64,000 nucleotides of DNA, taken from positions 620,001 to 684,000 of the forward strand of contig NZ_CP170736.1 of the NCBI RefSeq assembly GCF_046115505.1, given 5' to 3'. This document shows positions 33,146-41,139 of this stretch, piece after piece. The translations under genes were made by a program, and so were the position numbers. Each line of letters begins with the position of its first letter. Position 1 is the stretch's first letter. The notes under the pieces are model-generated. The model was not told the origin of the DNA. It saw nothing but the letters and a program-made list of their open reading frames with translations, and did no database searches. The DNA comes from Dellaglioa kimchii. GTDB taxonomy: Bacteria; Bacillota; Bacilli; Lactobacillales; Lactobacillaceae.

Positions 33146-33505
33146 TTATTTACTTAATGCTTTTTTAGCTTCTTCTGCAACAGCAGCAAATGCTGCTGAA
33201 TCTTTAACAGCTAATTCAGCTAACATTTTACGGTTAACTTCAATTTCAGCTAATTTCAAGCCATGCATCATCTTGCTGTAACTTAAACCATTCATACGTG
33301 CTGCAGCGTTAATACGTGCAATCCATAGACGACGGAAGTTACGTTTTGTTTGATGGCGATCACGGAATGAATATTGGTACGATTTCATTACTTGTTGTTT
33401 AGCTACCTTAAATTGGATATGTTTTGATCCACGGTAACCTTTTGCTAATTTAAGCATTCTTTTGCGACGTTGACGTGTAACGGTTCCACCTTTAACTCGT
33501 GGCAT
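33146..33505 (-). CDS. rplT: 50S ribosomal protein L20
   Basis: L20 of 119 residues with the highly basic N-terminal helix MPRVKGGTVTRQRRKRMLKLAKGYRGSK and the globular C-terminal half (RINAAARMNGLSYSKMMHGLK). It is needed for early 50S assembly. In Firmicutes it also represses its own operon by binding the infC leader, and this operon has a suitable attenuator. Confidence 0.97.
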   Translation of the reverse strand: MPRVKGGTVTRQRRKRMLKLAKGYRGSKHIQFKVAKQQVMKSYQYSFRDRHQTKRNFRRLWIARINAAARMNGLSYSKMMHGLKLAEIEVNRKMLAELAVKDSAAFAAVAEEAKKALSK

Positions 33506-33562
33506 GAAAATTCCTCCTTATTGAGCCATTTAAAATGGCATCAATTGTCTAATTTATATTTA

Positions 33563-33763
33563 TTATTTCATTTGTGAAAGCATTTGTTTGATACGCTTGT
33601 TATCTGATGCTGACACTGTAGTTGATTTGCTTAATTGACGACGTTGTTTCTTAGTTTTACCATGCATACGATGACTTGTATATGCTTTAGAGCGTTTTAA
33701 GCCACCATTTCCTGTACGTTTAAAACGTTTTGCTGATGCACGATGAGTCTTTTGTTTTGGCAT
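33563..33763 (-). CDS. rpmI: 50S ribosomal protein L35
   Basis: L35 of 66 residues with the family start MPKQKTHRASAKRFKRTGNGG and KKQRRQLSKSTTVSASDNKRIKQML at the end. It is the middle gene of infC-rpmI-rplT. GGAGG lies before the ATG. Confidence 0.97.
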   Translation of the reverse strand: MPKQKTHRASAKRFKRTGNGGLKRSKAYTSHRMHGKTKKQRRQLSKSTTVSASDNKRIKQMLSQMK

Positions 33764-33788
33764 AATCTAATATCCTCCTAATATAGCT

Positions 33789-34313
33789 TTACTTTTCAGC
33801 CTTAGGTGCAAGCATCATGAACATACTACGTCCATCCATCTTCGCTCTTGATTCAACTGATGCAACTTCTTTAGCTGCGTCAGCGAAGCGATTCAAGACA
33901 TCACGTCCGATTTCTTTATGCGTAATTGCACGGCCTTTAAATCTAATTGATACTTTAACCTTATCACCTTTTGCAAGGAATTTTGAGGCATTTTTCAATT
34001 TTGTATTGAAATCATTAATATCAATCGTTGGACTAAGTCTAACTTCTTTAACATTAACAATTTTTTGGTTTTTACGGGCTTCTCTTTGTTTCTTTTGTAA
34101 TTCGAAACGGTACTTCCCGTAATCCATAATCTTAGCAACAGGTGGTTTTGAGTTAGCGGCAACAACAACAACATCTAAATTAGCAATTTCTGCCATATCT
34201 AGTGCTTCTTGTTTAGTTTTAACACCAAGTTGTTCGCCATCATCACCGATCAAACGAAGTTCCGACGCGCGGATACCTTCATTGACCATTTTGTCTACTT
34301 TATCAACTGCTAT
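33789..34313 (-). CDS. infC: Translation initiation factor IF-3
   Basis: IF-3 binds the 30S subunit and enforces correct start-codon choice. The 174 residues include MVNEGIRASELRLIGDDG in the N domain, a Lys-rich linker (KKQREARKNQKI) and the C domain ending RSMFMMLAPK. There is no ATG near the family start: GGAGGTG (34327-34321) is followed in frame by ATT at 34319 and ATA at 34313. ATA has the better 9-base spacing, but ATT is the start in several other bacteria. Such rare starts let IF-3 repress its own translation. The next ATG (MVNEGIR) would lose conserved residues. Confidence 0.93.
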   Translation of the reverse strand: MAVDKVDKMVNEGIRASELRLIGDDGEQLGVKTKQEALDMAEIANLDVVVVAANSKPPVAKIMDYGKYRFELQKKQREARKNQKIVNVKEVRLSPTIDINDFNTKLKNASKFLAKGDKVKVSIRFKGRAITHKEIGRDVLNRFADAAKEVASVESRAKMDGRSMFMMLAPKAEK

Positions 34314-34330
34314 GGCAATGCACCTCCAAA

Positions 34331-34487
34331 TTTTTTTGAGAAAAAACACAGAAAAACGGGCAACAATAATAAATTATCGCAGCCCGCTTGAAATCCATTT
34401 TAATTGGAATTTAATTTCAATAGTATTCTGCCCAGAGACTCTTTGTCTCTTCAGGCGAGAAGCGGGAGCCTCTGCTTTTTCTTAACT
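34331..34487 (-). ncRNA. infC-operon leader with attenuator (L20-leader type)
   Basis: The minus-strand transcript between the promoter and infC contains GAGGCTCCCGCTTCTCGCC (from about 34474), a local hairpin (GAGAC/GTCTC), and then a long terminator stem made of CGGGC/GCCCG and an 8-bp inner helix separated by a U-U mismatch (about 34353-34386), followed by T runs. This is the arrangement of L20-controlled transcription attenuators in Firmicutes. Recognition as this class is by layout, not by a covariance search. Confidence 0.75.
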
Positions 34488-34492
34488 TTTAC

Positions 34493-34521
34493 ATCATACC
34501 AACTTGAAGACTTATTGTCAA
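34493..34521 (-). promoter_or_regulatory. Strong promoter of the infC operon
   Basis: On the minus strand, TTGACA (34521-34516) and TATGAT (34498-34493) are 17 bases apart, the best vegetative match in the window. Confidence 0.9.
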
Positions 34522-34542
34522 GCAAATTAAAATGAGTCTTTT

Positions 34543-36489
34543 TTATGCTTTACGACTATAGTTGGCAATTTCTTTTGTAATGTTGTTAATAAAATCGTCT
34601 TTTGTAAAGATATTTGAATCATCTTCACCATGTCGACGAACAGAAACTGTATTTTCAGCTACTTCATTATCACCGACAACTAAAATATAAGGTACTTTAG
34701 TAACTTGCGCTTGACGCATCTTATAACCCATCTTTTCGTTACGTTCATCAACCGTTACTCGTACACCACGAGCAACTAAGTTAGCACGTAAATCATGCGC
34801 ATAATCGGCATGAAGATCATTTTTAACAGGAATAATTGTTACCTGTTTAGGAGCCAACCAAGTTGGGAATGCCCCTTTGTACATTTCCGTTAAGTAAGCT
34901 GTAAAACGTTCCATCGTTGAAACAAGTCCACGATGAATCATAACAGGACGGTGTTCTTCACCATCATCACCGATGTATGATAATTCAAATTTTTCAGGCA
35001 TCATGAAATCTAATTGAATTGTTGATAACGTTTCATCATTTCCTAACGCTGTTTTTGTTTGAACATCTAATTTAGGACCGTAAAATGCTGCTTCTCCTTC
35101 AGCTTCGTAGTAATCTAAGCCTAAATCATCCATAGCACCTTTTAACATACTTTGTGATTTTGTCCACATTTCATTATCATCAAAGTATTTCTCTGTGTTA
35201 GCTGGATCACGATAGCTTAAACGGAATGAATAGTCAGCAATCCCAAAGTCATCATAAACTTCCATCATTAAACGAAGGACGCTTTTAAATTCTTCTTGAA
35301 TTTGATCAGGAGCAACGAAAGTATGACCATCATTTAATGTCATTTCACGTACACGTTGTAAACCAGAAAGTGCACCTGATTTTTCATAACGATGCATCAT
35401 TCCTAATTCAGCAATTCTAATAGGAAGATCACGATATGAACGAATATGATGCTTGTAAACTTGAATATGTGAAGGACAGTTCATTGGACGTAACTCTAAC
35501 TCTTCGCCATCACCCATGTCCATTGGTGGGAACATGTCTTCACGATAATGGTCCCAATGACCAGAAGTTTTATATAAATCCAAGTTGGCTAAGATTGGTG
35601 TGTAAACATGATCATAACCATTTGAAACTTCCTTATCAACAATGTAGCGTTCAATCGTACGACGAATTGTAGCACCATTAGGTAACCAGTATGGCAATCC
35701 TGCACCGACTTTTGGATCTACAAAGAATAAATCTAAGTCATTACCAATTACTCGATGATCGCGTTCACGCGCTTCTTGACGACGAACTAATTCAGCATCT
35801 AAATCTTTTTGTTTAAAGAACGCTGTACCATAAACACGTTGTAACATCGGATTACTTGATTTACCTTGCCAATATGCACCAGCAACTGATAATAATTGGA
35901 AAATTTTAACATCAGCAGTTGAGCGTAATTGTGCGCCATCGCTTAAGTTAACGAATTCACCTTGTTTGTAAATTTCAACTTGTCCATTTTCATCAGTAGC
36001 TTCAACTACTAATTCAGCACGATATGGGTCACCAGCAAATAATTCAAGAGCTTCAGCTTTTGAAACTAATTGACGTTCAATTTTCAAATTTTCTTTAACA
36101 ATTGATTTCATCTTATCTTGAATTTTCTTCAAATCATCAACGCTAACTTGTGTTTCACCATTATCTGTATCAAAATAGAAACCATTTTCAATATCAGAAC
36201 TCATACCAAATTTCATACCTGGGTATAATTGTTGTAACGCATTAGCTAAAACTTGAGCAGCTGTATGCCATAAAACGATTAATCCGTCTGCAGATTCTTT
36301 AGTAACAATTTCGATAGCGCCGTCTGCCTCTAATGGACGAAGATAATCAACCAAAACACCATTGAATTTACCGGCAATTGATTTTTTAGCTAAACTAGGA
36401 CTAATTGACTTTGCAACGTCTTCAGTCGTAATACCTGAATCAAACTCTTTAACTGCGCCATCTGGAAATGTAATATTTATTTTTGACAT
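34543..36489 (-). CDS. thrS: Threonyl-tRNA synthetase
   Basis: Class II enzyme charging tRNA-Thr. The 648 residues comprise a TGS domain (1-62), the editing domain with HTAAQVLANALQQ (normally HxxxH, here His and Ala-Asn spacing), the class II catalytic core with MNCPSHIQVY and RVREMTLNDGHTF, and a C-terminal anticodon-binding domain (APKQVTIIPV). The ATG at 36489 lies 8 bases after GGAGG, so the five upstream codons are omitted. It is controlled by the T-box just upstream. Confidence 0.97.
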   Translation of the reverse strand: MSKINITFPDGAVKEFDSGITTEDVAKSISPSLAKKSIAGKFNGVLVDYLRPLEADGAIEIVTKESADGLIVLWHTAAQVLANALQQLYPGMKFGMSSDIENGFYFDTDNGETQVSVDDLKKIQDKMKSIVKENLKIERQLVSKAEALELFAGDPYRAELVVEATDENGQVEIYKQGEFVNLSDGAQLRSTADVKIFQLLSVAGAYWQGKSSNPMLQRVYGTAFFKQKDLDAELVRRQEARERDHRVIGNDLDLFFVDPKVGAGLPYWLPNGATIRRTIERYIVDKEVSNGYDHVYTPILANLDLYKTSGHWDHYREDMFPPMDMGDGEELELRPMNCPSHIQVYKHHIRSYRDLPIRIAELGMMHRYEKSGALSGLQRVREMTLNDGHTFVAPDQIQEEFKSVLRLMMEVYDDFGIADYSFRLSYRDPANTEKYFDDNEMWTKSQSMLKGAMDDLGLDYYEAEGEAAFYGPKLDVQTKTALGNDETLSTIQLDFMMPEKFELSYIGDDGEEHRPVMIHRGLVSTMERFTAYLTEMYKGAFPTWLAPKQVTIIPVKNDLHADYAHDLRANLVARGVRVTVDERNEKMGYKMRQAQVTKVPYILVVGDNEVAENTVSVRRHGEDDSNIFTKDDFINNITKEIANYSRKA

Positions 36490-36523
36490 GTTAACTTCCT
36501 CCATTGTTTTAATATTTTTTGAT

Positions 36524-36770
36524 ACAAAAAAAGTCCCTAATACACAAATAAAATCGTGTATTAGGGACGTCGATTAACGTGGTTCCACCCAAATTCAAAG
36601 TTTTGCCGAAACAAAACTTTCTCCATAGATTTTAACGGATCCAATCCGACCTGATAAAAATCAGGCAACATTATGGAAGTGGTCATCACTTACTCTCTGC
36701 CAGAAAAGCTTTCAGCTATGCTTTCCCTCCCTGCGGACATAAAAAAAGAATGTAATCTTCCGTATCAATT
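36524..36770 (-). ncRNA. Thr T-box leader of thrS
   Basis: The T-box sequence GGGTGGAACCACGT (36590-36577) is followed on the minus strand by a perfect 13-bp terminator stem (36533-36545 and 36556-36568) and a T run. The specifier candidate ACC (36683-36681) is followed by ACTTC, the same as at the Phe leader. The 5' boundary is approximate, because no clear promoter is seen between here and dnaI. Confidence 0.92.
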
Positions 36771-36816
36771 TAATAACTATTTAACCATTTTTAGTGAAAT
36801 TTAGCAACTATTATTC

Positions 36817-37755
36817 TTATTTAGGTCGACGATTTTTTCCAACAATCTTAACTTCTTTTGCTAAAAAGTGAATTCGTTCCATAATTCTTTTTGCCTTAAG
36901 AGGCTCGTCTTCACCCTTTTGACTAATACGTAAATGCTCATCTTCTAGTTGTTTCATCGAAAAATTAGAACTAAAGAAAGTTGGTAATTCTTCTTGCATG
37001 CGATATTGTAAAATAACACCTAAAATATCATCACGAACCCAACTAGACATTGCATCGGCACCAATATCATCAATCATTAAAATTTCAGATTTTTTAACAG
37101 CATTTAGCATGTCATAAACACGATTATCACTAATAGCATTTTTAATTTCAACTGCAAAACTAGGGAAATGCATTAAAGTCGTTTGGTATCCTCGACTTGC
37201 TAATTCATTGGCCATAGCACCTAAAAGATATGTTTTACCAACGCCAAAACTACCATAAAAATACATTGCTTGGTGATAAGATTTAGGACTATCAACAAAT
37301 GTTGTTATAAATTTTAAACTCTGGCTAAGTGCATCCCCACGTTCATCCATATCAAAGCCATTCATAGTCGCATTTTTAATATCTTTAGACATACTCATTG
37401 ATTTAACTCGCTTAGCTAATGCTCTACTTTTTTGAGCTTCGATAAAAGAATCTGTTGGTACATAGGAAACATCAATCATATGATTATTCAAAACCAATTG
37501 TGGCTTATAACCTGGTGCTATCATTCCTTTACCAAGAATAATTTTATTTTTTTCAGATAAGAATTCATACAATTTTGCATCAGCGCGGCGAATACTATCC
37601 TCTGTTAATTCAGCTTTATTTCTATCTAAAAAAGCGATGACATCTGAATCTTCATAAACTTTTCTCATTAAATCACGATAATTAACATTAGGATATCTTT
37701 CACTCAGGTTGTCTTTTTCAAGAAATTTTTTGATTTCTGTCCCTAAATCTTCCAT
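36817..37755 (-). CDS. dnaI: Primosomal protein, helicase loader DnaI
   Basis: AAA+ ATPase of 312 residues that loads the replicative helicase DnaC at origins and stalled forks. An N-terminal zinc-binding-type helicase-interaction domain (1-110) precedes the AAA+ domain with Walker A YGSFGVGKTYLL and Walker B ILMIDDIGADA, a sensor region TFFSSNFSM and an Arg finger region. The start overlaps the dnaB stop; the second of two adjacent ATG codons has better spacing (6) to GGAGG. Confidence 0.95.
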   Translation of the reverse strand: MEDLGTEIKKFLEKDNLSERYPNVNYRDLMRKVYEDSDVIAFLDRNKAELTEDSIRRADAKLYEFLSEKNKIILGKGMIAPGYKPQLVLNNHMIDVSYVPTDSFIEAQKSRALAKRVKSMSMSKDIKNATMNGFDMDERGDALSQSLKFITTFVDSPKSYHQAMYFYGSFGVGKTYLLGAMANELASRGYQTTLMHFPSFAVEIKNAISDNRVYDMLNAVKKSEILMIDDIGADAMSSWVRDDILGVILQYRMQEELPTFFSSNFSMKQLEDEHLRISQKGEDEPLKAKRIMERIHFLAKEVKIVGKNRRPK

Positions 37756-39155
37756 CATTTTCCTCCTTTGGGTGCTGTTTTGTTAAATTCAGCAAGTTGT
37801 CTTTTCAGTTCATCCTTATCAACTTTTACATCCACTTTTGGTGCTTGATAGTCATCTTTAGCCCAATCAGGTAATGTCTCTTTTTTAATTATTTTTCTTT
37901 GTCGTTGATTTGACGCCTTAGTTTCAGACTTTTTATTATTAAATTGTCGAACCTGGTTAATAGCTTCTTCAGGTGTCTTCACTTTTTGTTGTAACCAATC
38001 ATTGGCCATAGTATCAACAAACGATTTATTAAGCGTTGCTAAATCACGGTCAATCAAAATGTAATGAATCAAAATGTTAATGACTGAATTAGAAAATATC
38101 TGTCGTTGAACAAGTTGCTGCAACAGATATGCTTCACTATCAGTGACATACCCACCCTTACTTTCTTTTAGCGATTTCAAAAAATCAAAAGGTTTATAAG
38201 CTTCACTCGCAAGAATTAACTGCGAATCCTCTTCAGAAAAACCAACCTTTTTTAGCGTTTCAACAGATTTCATAGTAATATTTTCACTATCACTACTTGT
38301 TAGATTCTCTTGCTTTTTCAGTTTAATTTGTTGATTATATTTGTGAGCAATATGTTGCTTAAATGTATTATAATCAACTTCATTTGTTGATAAGTCAGCT
38401 GAATCTCCAATAAATTGGGCCATTTCAATTTCATCAATACCATACAAGAGATGCTCTGAAATAATTAAATCCCGCTGCTCATTAATTTTATCCAAAGAAA
38501 CGAAACTCTTTTCCAGTAGTTCAATAAAAAATTTAAAATCAAATGATTCAATACTACCTGGCTCAACTAACTTTTCCGGTATCTTCTTGTCCGTTGAAAA
38601 AACCTTTTTACTTTCAGAAATAATATCAGGTTTATTAGACAAGTGATCTTGATTAACTTGGAAAACATCTAAGAAACTTTTAGATGTTTCTTTGAAGCCT
38701 TCTAATTTTAAAATTGGTAACGCAAATCGAGCGGTAATTTCTTTGTACCTACCATCACCAATTGATTCCCAGAGTAAAGTACTGAGTAAATCATCTGTAA
38801 AAAAATCAGTTGCTTGCAAAGGACGACGCAATTGATAGACAACAACTTTTCCTATTGCATCCTCTTTTTCAAAACTCTTCAAAAGTCCTAGAGCTTCAAG
38901 TGCACTTCTTGCTTCAGAAAACATTGCTAAGTCAATATTTAGTAAGGCAAGTAATTCACTATGCATCTTTCGGTTAGATAATTGTGGATTTTGACTTGCC
39001 TCACCTTTCAATAGAGCAAATAGACCACTCGCAATCACACCCATAACAGGTTGATACAAGTAGTCTAGTCGTTCAATATCATCATTTGTAACTTTTTCAT
39101 CCATTAAAACGACATAACCGTCTTTCGGACTCATATTTCCCCATGTATCAATCAT
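37755..39155 (-). CDS. dnaB: Replication initiation and membrane attachment protein DnaB
   Basis: Firmicutes DnaB (not the helicase of proteobacteria) acts with DnaD and DnaI to load the helicase. The 466 residues carry an N-terminal winged-helix part and the C-terminal DnaB_2 (DnaD-like) domain, including YLLQQLV and NDWLQQKVKTPEEAINQVRQFN, and end in a charged tail. It lies 6 bases after nrdR and overlaps dnaI. Confidence 0.92.
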   Translation of the reverse strand: MIDTWGNMSPKDGYVVLMDEKVTNDDIERLDYLYQPVMGVIASGLFALLKGEASQNPQLSNRKMHSELLALLNIDLAMFSEARSALEALGLLKSFEKEDAIGKVVVYQLRRPLQATDFFTDDLLSTLLWESIGDGRYKEITARFALPILKLEGFKETSKSFLDVFQVNQDHLSNKPDIISESKKVFSTDKKIPEKLVEPGSIESFDFKFFIELLEKSFVSLDKINEQRDLIISEHLLYGIDEIEMAQFIGDSADLSTNEVDYNTFKQHIAHKYNQQIKLKKQENLTSSDSENITMKSVETLKKVGFSEEDSQLILASEAYKPFDFLKSLKESKGGYVTDSEAYLLQQLVQRQIFSNSVINILIHYILIDRDLATLNKSFVDTMANDWLQQKVKTPEEAINQVRQFNNKKSETKASNQRQRKIIKKETLPDWAKDDYQAPKVDVKVDKDELKRQLAEFNKTAPKGGK

Positions 39156-39161
39156 TGATTA

Positions 39162-39650
39162 TCATTCCTTCAAATCCGGTTTATCTGTAGGTGTTTTATC
39201 ACGAGCCATCATTTCATTTAATTCTTTTAAGAAAACACTCATATCTTTAAATTGACGGTAAACACTAGCAAATCTAATGTACGCAATTTCATCAACATCA
39301 GCCAATAATCCCATAACATATTCACCGATTAGTTGGCTAGAAATTTCATTTTCACCTAATGCTCTAACATTATTTTCTACTTGATCCACAAGATGAGTAA
39401 TAGCTTTCATTGAAACTGGCCTTTTCTCGGCAGAACTAATAATACCTTTAAGGATCTTTTCACGATTAAATTCTTCACGTGTTCCATTTTTTTTAATAAC
39501 AAGTAGTGGTGTAGCTTCAACTCGTTCAAATGTTGTGAATCTAAATTCACAATTTTCACATTCACGACGTCGTCTGATAACGCGACCTTCATCTGTTGGT
39601 CGACTGTCAACGACTCGAGAGCCATTATGTTGGCAATGTGGACATTTCAT
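39162..39650 (-). CDS. nrdR: Transcriptional repressor NrdR
   Basis: Represses ribonucleotide reductase genes in response to ATP/dATP. The 162 residues have a zinc ribbon (Cys3, Cys6, Cys31, Cys34) and the ATP-cone domain with VIKKNGTREEFNREKILKGI. Its operators (NrdR boxes) are not obvious in this window. It is between coaE and dnaB, as in Bacillus. Confidence 0.97.
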   Translation of the reverse strand: MKCPHCQHNGSRVVDSRPTDEGRVIRRRRECENCEFRFTTFERVEATPLLVIKKNGTREEFNREKILKGIISSAEKRPVSMKAITHLVDQVENNVRALGENEISSQLIGEYVMGLLADVDEIAYIRFASVYRQFKDMSVFLKELNEMMARDKTPTDKPDLKE

Positions 39651-39682
39651 TGTGACACCTCATTATTTTTTATTTACATTAT

Positions 39683-40282
39683 TTAAACATTAATTTGAGT
39701 ACTAAGCCAGTTTAGCACTTGAACCCTTGTAACGGCAACCGTTGTTGAATTATCTATTACAAAATCTGCTAAATCTTTTTTCTTTTGAATGGGCCATTGT
39801 GCTTTAACCCTTGACATCGCTTCATCTAAAGATAATTCATCCCGCTTCATTAAACGTTCTAATTGTGATGTTTCAGGTACATAGATAACCATTACTGCAT
39901 TACAAAGTAATTGGTAGTTTTGCTCAAATAATAAAGGCATATCCAAAATAATTAACTTACTACCTAATTTTTTTTGGACTTCTATTTGTGACAAAATTTC
40001 TTTTCTAATAGCAGGAACCATAATATCATTTAATTTTTTTAACGCTATTGCGTCATTAAAGACTAGCTGACCTAACTCTTTTCGATTTAAATTCCCAGTT
40101 ACTGATAAATATTTTTCGCCAAATGTTTGAATAATCATTGTTAAAGTTGCAGATTTTGGTTCAACAACTTGTCTCGCAATAACATCTGCATCTATAACTG
40201 TGATATTTTCTTCTTTAAAAATATGACTAACTGTTGATTTACCTGTTGCTATGCCACCAGTTAGTCCAAGAATATAAGTCAT
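39683..40282 (-). CDS. coaE: Dephospho-CoA kinase
   Basis: Last enzyme of coenzyme A synthesis, phosphorylating the ribose of dephospho-CoA. The 199 residues begin MTYILGLTGGIATGKST, with the P-loop GGIATGKS, and contain the CoA-kinase lid segment RLMKRDELSLDEAMSRVKAQ and the terminal DFVIDNS. The start at 40282 has AAAGGAAG 7 bases upstream; a longer frame from 40309 would place non-conserved residues before the P-loop. It starts 2 bases after the mutM stop. Confidence 0.95.
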   Translation of the reverse strand: MTYILGLTGGIATGKSTVSHIFKEENITVIDADVIARQVVEPKSATLTMIIQTFGEKYLSVTGNLNRKELGQLVFNDAIALKKLNDIMVPAIRKEILSQIEVQKKLGSKLIILDMPLLFEQNYQLLCNAVMVIYVPETSQLERLMKRDELSLDEAMSRVKAQWPIQKKKDLADFVIDNSTTVAVTRVQVLNWLSTQINV

Positions 40283-40284
40283 CT

Positions 40285-41118
40285 TTAAACTTCCTTTAAC
40301 GGTTGGCAATGTGGACAGTAGTGTGTCCCTCGTTGTGCCACTTTTATTTTAACAATAGGTGTTCCACATCTAGGACATGGTTTCCCTGTTTGACCATAGA
40401 CATTCAAATCAAATTGGAACAATCCCGTCTCACCAAACGCACCCGTATAGGATCTAATTGTTGTTCCACCAGCTTGTACCGCAGTAGCTAGCTCAAGAAT
40501 AATATTTTTACGTAATATAGCTAATTTCCTATTAGAAATTGAATTTGCTGGCTGTTCCGGATTAATTTTACTCATCCATAAAACTTCATCAACATAAATG
40601 TTTCCAAGACCAGCAACCGCCTCTTGATTTAATAACACAGGCTTGATTGCCATATGTTTACGAGATAAATATTTTATGAAATAACTGAGCTTAAAATCAT
40701 TATCTGTCGGTTCTGGTCCTAACTTCTTAAGACCCGAAAGTTCACGTTCTCGACCTGTCGGGATTAGTTGCATGCGTCCAAACTTACGAACATCATTGTA
40801 TCTTAAATCTTGCTCATCAGTTAAATGAAATATGACGTGGGAGTGCTTTTCAATTGGTTCATCTGAACTACGAACAAAATATTTACCTTCCATTCTTAAA
40901 TGAGAAACCATTGTCATTTTGCTATCAAAACGAAAAAGTAAGTATTTACCCAGTCTATCGATTGATTCAATCTTTCTGCCTTCTAATTCACGCTTAAAAT
41001 CTAATACATCCCCAGATACAATTTTAGGCCATAAAACATCAATTGATTTAATTGTCTTACCTATAACTAATTGACTAAGACCTCTTCGAACCGTTTCAAC
41101 TTCTGGTAATTCTGGCAT
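40285..41118 (-). CDS. mutM: Formamidopyrimidine-DNA glycosylase
   Basis: Base-excision repair glycosylase and AP lyase for oxidised purines such as 8-oxoguanine. The mature N-terminus PELPEVETVRR, with the catalytic Pro after Met removal, fixes the start at 41118, which has a GGGGGG site 7 bases upstream. The helix-two-turn-helix (AVAGLGNIYVDEVLW) and the C-terminal zinc finger CPRCG...YCPHC are present in 277 residues. It is 21 bases from polA. Confidence 0.97.
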   Translation of the reverse strand: MPELPEVETVRRGLSQLVIGKTIKSIDVLWPKIVSGDVLDFKRELEGRKIESIDRLGKYLLFRFDSKMTMVSHLRMEGKYFVRSSDEPIEKHSHVIFHLTDEQDLRYNDVRKFGRMQLIPTGRERELSGLKKLGPEPTDNDFKLSYFIKYLSRKHMAIKPVLLNQEAVAGLGNIYVDEVLWMSKINPEQPANSISNRKLAILRKNIILELATAVQAGGTTIRSYTGAFGETGLFQFDLNVYGQTGKPCPRCGTPIVKIKVAQRGTHYCPHCQPLKEV

Positions 41119-41139
41119 ATAATTACCCCCCACCACTTT

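Noticed and set aside
35436..35672. Plus-strand frame inside thrS
   Set aside because: It lies opposite a conserved thrS region, has no ribosome binding site and no protein resemblance.
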